The notes under the pieces were generated by a model that was given only the letters and a program-made list of their open reading frames with translations, searched no databases and was not told the DNA's origin. Positions 29,880 to 33,964 of a stretch of 33,964 nucleotides of DNA are shown here, in pieces (positions within the stretch are counted from its first letter, which is position 1; every line of letters starts with the position of its first letter). Made by a program: the position numbers and the translations under genes. This DNA is from BOG-1112 sp964635325 (lineage in GTDB: Bacteria; Bdellovibrionota_B; Oligoflexia; Oligoflexales; Bog-1112): NCBI GenBank assembly GCA_964635325.1, contig CAZWOL010000031.1, forward strand, positions 1-33,964. Reading direction: 5' to 3'.

Positions 29880-31075
29880 TGTTTGTCTTTCAAAATTTTT
29901 TTCAAGATTTCTTGTGCGCACCATGCGCCCTGTGTCACGCTACCCTGTATAAGAAAGCCTCCGGTAGGAGCATCCCAATCCACCATCTCTCCGATGCAAT
30001 AGACATTCGGAAATTTACGAAGTTGAAGACCATCATCCAACTCGTCCCAACGGATGCCTCCCTTTGCAGAGATGGATTCGCTTAAGGGGCGTGGTCGTAA
30101 AAAGTTGAGTGGAACGTTTTTTATAAAGTGAGCTAGCTTGTGAATGTCGTTGCGTACATCATCGGGAGTAAAATGAAAGAGCAGAGCCTTAGCTCCAACA
30201 CTGAGTGAGATTTTTTTGCTGACACGACGCATAGGTGAAAGATTCTCACGTACACTCGAGAGCTTTTGTACCAACTCTTTCTCACTCAGATCGGGTTTTA
30301 GATCTAGGCTTAGCGTACCCACCTCACCTAGTGTGTAGACTGGTGTGCCTTCCAAACCATAGGACGTAATCACGAGATCACCGAGCATGTCTCCTCGAGA
30401 GCTACGCAAACGAATATTTTTGATGGGTTTTGCTTCGGCTTCATTCAAAAATGCTTGGGTCCAAGCCAATTCATACCCTGTGTTAGAGGGGGCAAACGTA
30501 GAGAAGCTTATGCCTTTCTGTACAAAGAACTGAGGCCATTGCACTGGGCTCTGTTCCCAACTTGCTCCTCCCAGTGCAAAAACGACAGCATCCCAACTTT
30601 GTGAGGGCTGATTGCTAAAATCTATACGCACCTTAGTGTCCACCTTAGCAAAATCTACACACTCGTGGTCGAACGCAAAGCCCACCCCTTTGCTCTCAAG
30701 GCGTTTGCGCCAGTTGCGTATAAGTTTTGCGGCATGCATAGTTTCAACAAAGTAGCGTCCGCTTGTTCCTAAAAATGTGCCAAGTCCAAGGTCGTTTTCA
30801 ATAAAACCTATCCATTCCTGCGGTCCAAAATAACGTAGAGCACTTTTCCAGAAGTTTTTGCTCGCACTATAGCGCTGTGCAAACTCTTCTAGAGGCAAGC
30901 TGTTTGTGATGTTGAGTCCTGACGAGCCTGCAACATAAAGCTTCCATGCAATGCCTTTACGTTTTTCAAATACAGTCACATTTGCACCGGCACTTGCAAG
31001 GTGATCTGCACACATGAGAGCTGATGGGCCGGAGCCTAGGATAGCTATTTTAATTGTGACCTCCCACGATGCCAT
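29876..31075 (-). CDS. FAD-dependent flavoprotein of the HI0933/TIGR03862-like family
   Basis: A soluble FAD/NAD(P)-binding oxidoreductase-like protein of about 399 residues; the physiological reaction of this family is unknown. FAD motif: IAILGSGPSALMCADHLASAGANVTVFEK. Family landmarks are the AGSSGLNITNS segment, FALGGASWEQ, and near the C-terminus CIGEMVDWDAPTGGFLIQG. The start is uncertain. ATG 31075 and GTG 31087 lack a ribosome binding site. A strong GGGAGG at 31060-31065 sits 5 bases before an ATT codon (31052-31054) that directly precedes the FAD motif. It overlaps prmA by 4 bases and is divergent from leucine dehydrogenase. Confidence 0.88.
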   Translation of the reverse strand: MASWEVTIKIAILGSGPSALMCADHLASAGANVTVFEKRKGIAWKLYVAGSSGLNITNSLPLEEFAQRYSASKNFWKSALRYFGPQEWIGFIENDLGLGTFLGTSGRYFVETMHAAKLIRNWRKRLESKGVGFAFDHECVDFAKVDTKVRIDFSNQPSQSWDAVVFALGGASWEQSPVQWPQFFVQKGISFSTFAPSNTGYELAWTQAFLNEAEAKPIKNIRLRSSRGDMLGDLVITSYGLEGTPVYTLGEVGTLSLDLKPDLSEKELVQKLSSVRENLSPMRRVSKKISLSVGAKALLFHFTPDDVRNDIHKLAHFIKNVPLNFLRPRPLSESISAKGGIRWDELDDGLQLRKFPNVYCIGEMVDWDAPTGGFLIQGSVTQGAWCAQEILKKILKDKQ

Positions 31076-31206
31076 TGTTTTGATCACAGGTTTTAGCAGT
31101 TTCGCTCAATCTACGCTAAGAAGAAAAACATGCACACTGAACGCGCGGCTTTGGCTAGTGTCGAGATCGGGACGCGTGACTATTTTTATGCTAAAACTTC
31201 AGTAGG

Positions 31207-31234
31207 TTGGATCAAATTCGCAGGGATCTATAGT
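31207..31234 (+). promoter_or_regulatory. Predicted promoter of leucine dehydrogenase
   Basis: TTGGAT at 31207-31212, a 16-base spacer and TATAGT at 31229-31234. The expected transcript start, near 31241, would leave almost no leader for the TTG at 31249 but about 60 bases before ATG 31303. Confidence 0.45.
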
Positions 31235-31302
31235 CAAAGGAGTAAGTCTTGGAAATTATTTCCAGTCAGGAATTCAATAACCCTAAGAAAGGAACGAATA
31301 CC

Positions 31303-32418
31303 ATGGGCGCAATGGACTTAGTAAGCATGATGGGACATGAGCAAGTACTCTATTGCCATGACAAAGATACCGGTCTGAAAGCGATTATAGCGATTCATGA
31401 TACCAATCTAGGTCCTGCACTGGGGGGCTCTCGTTTCTGGAACTATAGGGACGAACATGAGGCCCTTGTCGATGTTCTTCGACTCTCACGCGGTATGACC
31501 TACAAAGCATCGGTTGCGGGACTGCGTCTGGGTGGAGGCAAAGCGGTCATTATTGGCAACCCTCAGCAGCTGCGTTCAGAAAAATTCTTTCGCATGTTTG
31601 GACGTTTCGTCAACAGTTTGAACGGACGCTACATCACAGCAGAAGACGTCAACATGCGTGTTGAAGATCTAAATATAGTTGGTAAAGAAACACCGTACGT
31701 GTCTGGACTCACATCTTTTGCAGGTGGGTCTGGTGATCCTTCTCCACTTACAGCTCTTGGTGTGTTTAGTGGCATCAAAGCTTCGGTCGATCACAAGCTG
31801 AAACAAAGCAACCTAAAAGGTCTGCGTGTTGCAATACAGGGTGTCGGTGCAGTTGGTCGCCATCTTTGTAGTCTGCTGCACAGAGAAGGTGTGCATCTTA
31901 TCGTTGCAGATGTGAACCAATCCTCAGTTGATTTGGTTGTCAAAGAATTTGGTGCAAAGGTTGTAAAGACAGAAGACATTCACAAAGTGGATGCGGATGT
32001 TTATGCACCATGCGCCCTTGGTGGAATTTTGAACGAGCGTACCATTCCAGAAATCAACGCACCAATCATTGCAGGTGCCGCTAACAATCAGCTGTTGGAT
32101 GAGTTTGCAGACGGCAAACGTGTGCTTGATCGAGGTATACTCTACGCACCCGACTATGTGATCAATGCAGGTGGGCTGATCAACGTTGCACACGAACTCA
32201 GTGGTTATAACGAAGAGCTTGCTCGCAATGATGCTAAAAACATTTATCATACGATCTTAAAAGTCTACGCACTCGCAGAAAAAGCGAAGATCCCAACCAA
32301 CCAAGCTTCTGATGAACTTGCACAAAAACGTATTCTTGAAGCAAAACTTTTGCGTAATGCTAACGGAGCTGCATTCAATACCTTCGAGAACCAAGATTGG
32401 ATTCGTGTGCGTCACTAG
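31303..32418 (+). CDS. ldh: Leucine dehydrogenase (Glu/Leu/Phe/Val family)
   Basis: NAD-dependent oxidative deamination of leucine and other branched-chain amino acids. The 371-residue protein follows Bacillus leucine dehydrogenase closely: YCHDKDTGLKAIIAIHDTN, GPALGGSRFW, GMTYKASVAGLRLGGGKAVI with the two catalytic lysines, LNGRYITAEDVNM, dinucleotide motif QGVGAVGRHLC, YAPCALGGILNERT and APDYVINAGGLINVAHEL. ATG 31303 (AAAGGA about 9 bases upstream) gives the family-typical short N-terminus. A TTG at 31249 has an even better AAAGGAG at 6 bases and would add 18 residues; both may be used. Deaminated products would feed branched-chain acyl-CoA catabolism, which together with mce fits amino-acid consumption. 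Confidence 0.92.
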   Translation: MGAMDLVSMMGHEQVLYCHDKDTGLKAIIAIHDTNLGPALGGSRFWNYRDEHEALVDVLRLSRGMTYKASVAGLRLGGGKAVIIGNPQQLRSEKFFRMFGRFVNSLNGRYITAEDVNMRVEDLNIVGKETPYVSGLTSFAGGSGDPSPLTALGVFSGIKASVDHKLKQSNLKGLRVAIQGVGAVGRHLCSLLHREGVHLIVADVNQSSVDLVVKEFGAKVVKTEDIHKVDADVYAPCALGGILNERTIPEINAPIIAGAANNQLLDEFADGKRVLDRGILYAPDYVINAGGLINVAHELSGYNEELARNDAKNIYHTILKVYALAEKAKIPTNQASDELAQKRILEAKLLRNANGAAFNTFENQDWIRVRH

Positions 32419-32490
32419 TAGCGCTGGATTTAAGGGCGAGTTCTTGCACATTCTCCTTCCACAAATCTCCCGCGGACCTAATGCTTCGCC

Positions 32491-32519
32491 TTGACCTTTA
32501 AGCCTTACCCTGCTAGGTT
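32491..32519 (+). promoter_or_regulatory. Predicted promoter of the barrel protein gene
   Basis: TTGACC at 32491-32496, a 17-base spacer ending TGC, and TAGGTT at 32514-32519 (extended -10 type), about 48 bases before the ATG. Confidence 0.4.
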
Positions 32520-32566
32520 TTGCGGGCTTTCTAAGATTTAAGAATGTATCTCAAACGGAGAACCCT

Positions 32567-33172
32567 ATGTTTTCAATGAAGAAATTGTTTTTAGCGTGTA
32601 CTTTATCCCTCTCCTCTCTTTCGCTTTATGCCGATGGCCTTCTTATTGCTAATAAGTTGAAAAATGAAACGAAGCAGTTCAACGTTCAACTCAATCCTGT
32701 TTCTCTTCTCTTCAAATCTCTTAGTGGCGGCGTGGAATACGCTGTGACAGAGCGCTTTGCTATTGGTCTTCGTGGTCATTATATGAATGGACTGAAGCTA
32801 CAAACAAAACAACTTGAGATGGAACTCAAGAGTTATAGTGTTGCAGCGACAGGGACTCTGTTTCACAGATCCTTCTCTGAGAATAGCTTCTACCTTACTG
32901 GTGGTCTCGGTATGGGTGGTATGGAAGTTGAAGCTAATAATGGAATAGATAGGTTCAATGTTTCAACATCAGGTGTGGTAAACCTTCTTGCGATTGGTGG
33001 CTATCGTTGGGTTTGGGACAGTGGTTTTAACATCAATCTTGGTGCTGGTGCTGTTTATATCCCTAGTCCCATTAAGCTCGAGGCTAGAGATTCACTAGGT
33101 AACACCTCAGAAAAATACGCACCTCAGAAACTGAATATGACAGCTGAACTAATGTTTGGCTTCTTGTTCTAG
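32567..33172 (+). CDS. Putative outer-membrane beta-barrel protein
   Basis: A 201-residue exported protein. The ATG at 32567 has GGAG 7 bases upstream; the signal peptide core is LFLACTLSLSSLSLYA. The mature chain reads as an 8-strand barrel: FNVQLNPVSLLFKSLSGGVEYA, RFAIGLRGHYM, SYSVAATGTLFHRSF, NSFYLTGGLGMGG, VVNLLAIGGYRWVW, FNINLGAGAVYI and MTAELMFGFLF, ending in Phe. This resembles the DUF3575-like and OmpW/OmpA-barrel type of small porin-like protein; no substrate or partner is evident. It stands alone with its own predicted promoter. Confidence 0.78.
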   Translation: MFSMKKLFLACTLSLSSLSLYADGLLIANKLKNETKQFNVQLNPVSLLFKSLSGGVEYAVTERFAIGLRGHYMNGLKLQTKQLEMELKSYSVAATGTLFHRSFSENSFYLTGGLGMGGMEVEANNGIDRFNVSTSGVVNLLAIGGYRWVWDSGFNINLGAGAVYIPSPIKLEARDSLGNTSEKYAPQKLNMTAELMFGFLF

Positions 33173-33259
33173 TCTACGTCTCTCACCAACCGTACTGCTG
33201 TTTGGACCCACACATCACTTGCATTCAGACACGGTACAAAAATCAGTTTCCCGACCTTC

Positions 33260-33288
33260 TTGTGAGCATTAGTATTTTGGTGTATAGT
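33260..33288 (+). promoter_or_regulatory. Predicted sigma-70-type promoter
   Basis: TTGTGA at 33260-33265, a 17-base spacer and TATAGT at 33283-33288, ending about 36 bases before the ATG of the AAA ATPase gene. Good spacing and two near-consensus hexamers. Confidence 0.5.
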
Positions 33289-33324
33289 CTAAATTACTCA
33301 TGACTTTTTTAGCCTGGATGCCAA

Positions 33325-33964
33325 ATGTCTCATAGTTTGCGATATCTAAATGAAATTATTCAGAAAACTTTAGAAAAAAAAATGGTCTTTCTGGGAGGGC
33401 CTCGGCAGGTTGGCAAAACTACGCTAGCGCTTGGCTTAATTAGTCCCACAGCTTCTGAGCAGCATCCCGCTTATTTTAATTGGGATTATGCGATCTCTGC
33501 CGAAAAAATTAAAAAAGTAGAATTTCCATCGAATGAAAAGCTTTTAGTTTTTGATGAGATTCACAAGTATGTGCGGTGGCGCAATCTTATTAAAGGGATT
33601 TACGACACCCAAAAATCTCTTCATCAATTTCTTGTAACTGGTTCAGCACGTCTTGATTACTACAGTCGGGGAGGTGACTCTCTCTTAGGTCGTTATCGTT
33701 ATTTTCGCCTTCATCCTTTCAGTTTAGCAGAATTAAATACCACACCTAATGCATCTGATGTCACAACATTGCTAAAATTCGGGGGCTTTCCAGAACCACT
33801 TTATGGGCAAAATGAAGCAGAATGGAGAATCTGGCAACGTGATAGATTGCGTCGCATAATTCGTGAGGATTTGCGTGACTTGGAGCGGGTCCAAGAAATT
33901 ACTTTGCTCGAACTTTTAGTGGATATGCTTCCTAATCGTGTTGGGTCGGTCTTATCTGTTAATA
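33325..33964 (+). CDS. AAA/DUF4143-type ATPase, truncated by window edge
   Basis: The first 213 codons of a longer gene; there is no stop before the window ends. Walker A is LGGPRQVGKTT and Walker B LLVFDEIHKY. A sensor-like VTGSARLDYYSRGGDSLLGRY and the landmarks HPFSLAEL and FGGFPEP follow, all typical of the widespread AAA_14 plus DUF4143 proteins (usually about 380-480 residues). They are cytoplasmic, common in many copies per genome and often in accessory regions; the function is not established. The start ATG 33325 has only a weak GGATG nearby. A good promoter lies just upstream. Confidence 0.85.
   Translation, partial: MSHSLRYLNEIIQKTLEKKMVFLGGPRQVGKTTLALGLISPTASEQHPAYFNWDYAISAEKIKKVEFPSNEKLLVFDEIHKYVRWRNLIKGIYDTQKSLHQFLVTGSARLDYYSRGGDSLLGRYRYFRLHPFSLAELNTTPNASDVTTLLKFGGFPEPLYGQNEAEWRIWQRDRLRRIIREDLRDLERVQEITLLELLVDMLPNRVGSVLSVN

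Overview
The window looks like chromosome of a Gram-negative bacterium. It encodes lipoproteins, several outer-membrane beta-barrel candidates, many Sec-type signal peptides, a TorF-type porin and a periplasmic M3 peptidase. The mix of conserved proteobacterial-type genes (mnmG, prmA, tdh, glpQ, a YdiI/MenI-type thioesterase) and many exported proteins with no recognisable family would fit Bdellovibrionota/Oligoflexia or a relative, but that placement is inference. No rRNA, tRNA, CRISPR array, insertion sequence or prophage was seen. Most starts have clear GGAG/AGGAG ribosome binding sites. I used these, together with gene overlaps, to trim several open frames to shorter and more credible starts.

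Layout. 1-1640: a truncated lipoprotein gene faces away from a response regulator fused to a class III adenylate cyclase. 1690-1765: a dispersed intergenic repeat. 1776-5208 (minus strand): probable operon tdh - DGQHR-domain protein - GIY-YIG protein - RIO1-type kinase, in order of transcription. 5407-7074: exported monohaem cytochrome-like protein. 7068-9634 (minus): two exported proteins, a large helical orphan and a protein with kinase-like motifs. 9803-11255: glycerophosphodiester phosphodiesterase and a lipoprotein. 11300-13907: exported or membrane proteins of unknown function. 14040-16889: short unknown protein, methylmalonyl-CoA epimerase, and a two-TM sensor-like protein with a degenerate kinase-like C-terminus. 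16924-18983 (minus): operon of two barrel proteins and a lipoprotein with fucosyltransferase-like motifs. 19140-20921: a helicase resembling those of large DNA viruses, carrying a signal peptide. 20977-24290: HAD phosphatase, thioesterase and Dcp-type peptidase. 24307-24438: further copies of the repeat. 24448-26322: mnmG. 26685-28890: small exported orphans, one rich in Pro-Thr repeats. 28950-31075: flavoprotein and prmA. 31303-33172: leucine dehydrogenase and a barrel protein. 33325-end: start of an AAA/DUF4143 ATPase.

Metabolically, threonine dehydrogenase, leucine dehydrogenase, methylmalonyl-CoA epimerase, an acyl-CoA thioesterase and a dipeptidyl carboxypeptidase point to a peptide and amino-acid consuming lifestyle. 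The most unusual theme is that three enzyme-like folds that need nucleotides (a helicase/ATPase, a kinase-like protein and a glycosyltransferase-like lipoprotein) all carry export signals. The periplasm has no ATP pool, so these may be host- or prey-directed, or their folds may have been reused for other purposes. The helicase at 19140-20921 is the strongest candidate for something undescribed.
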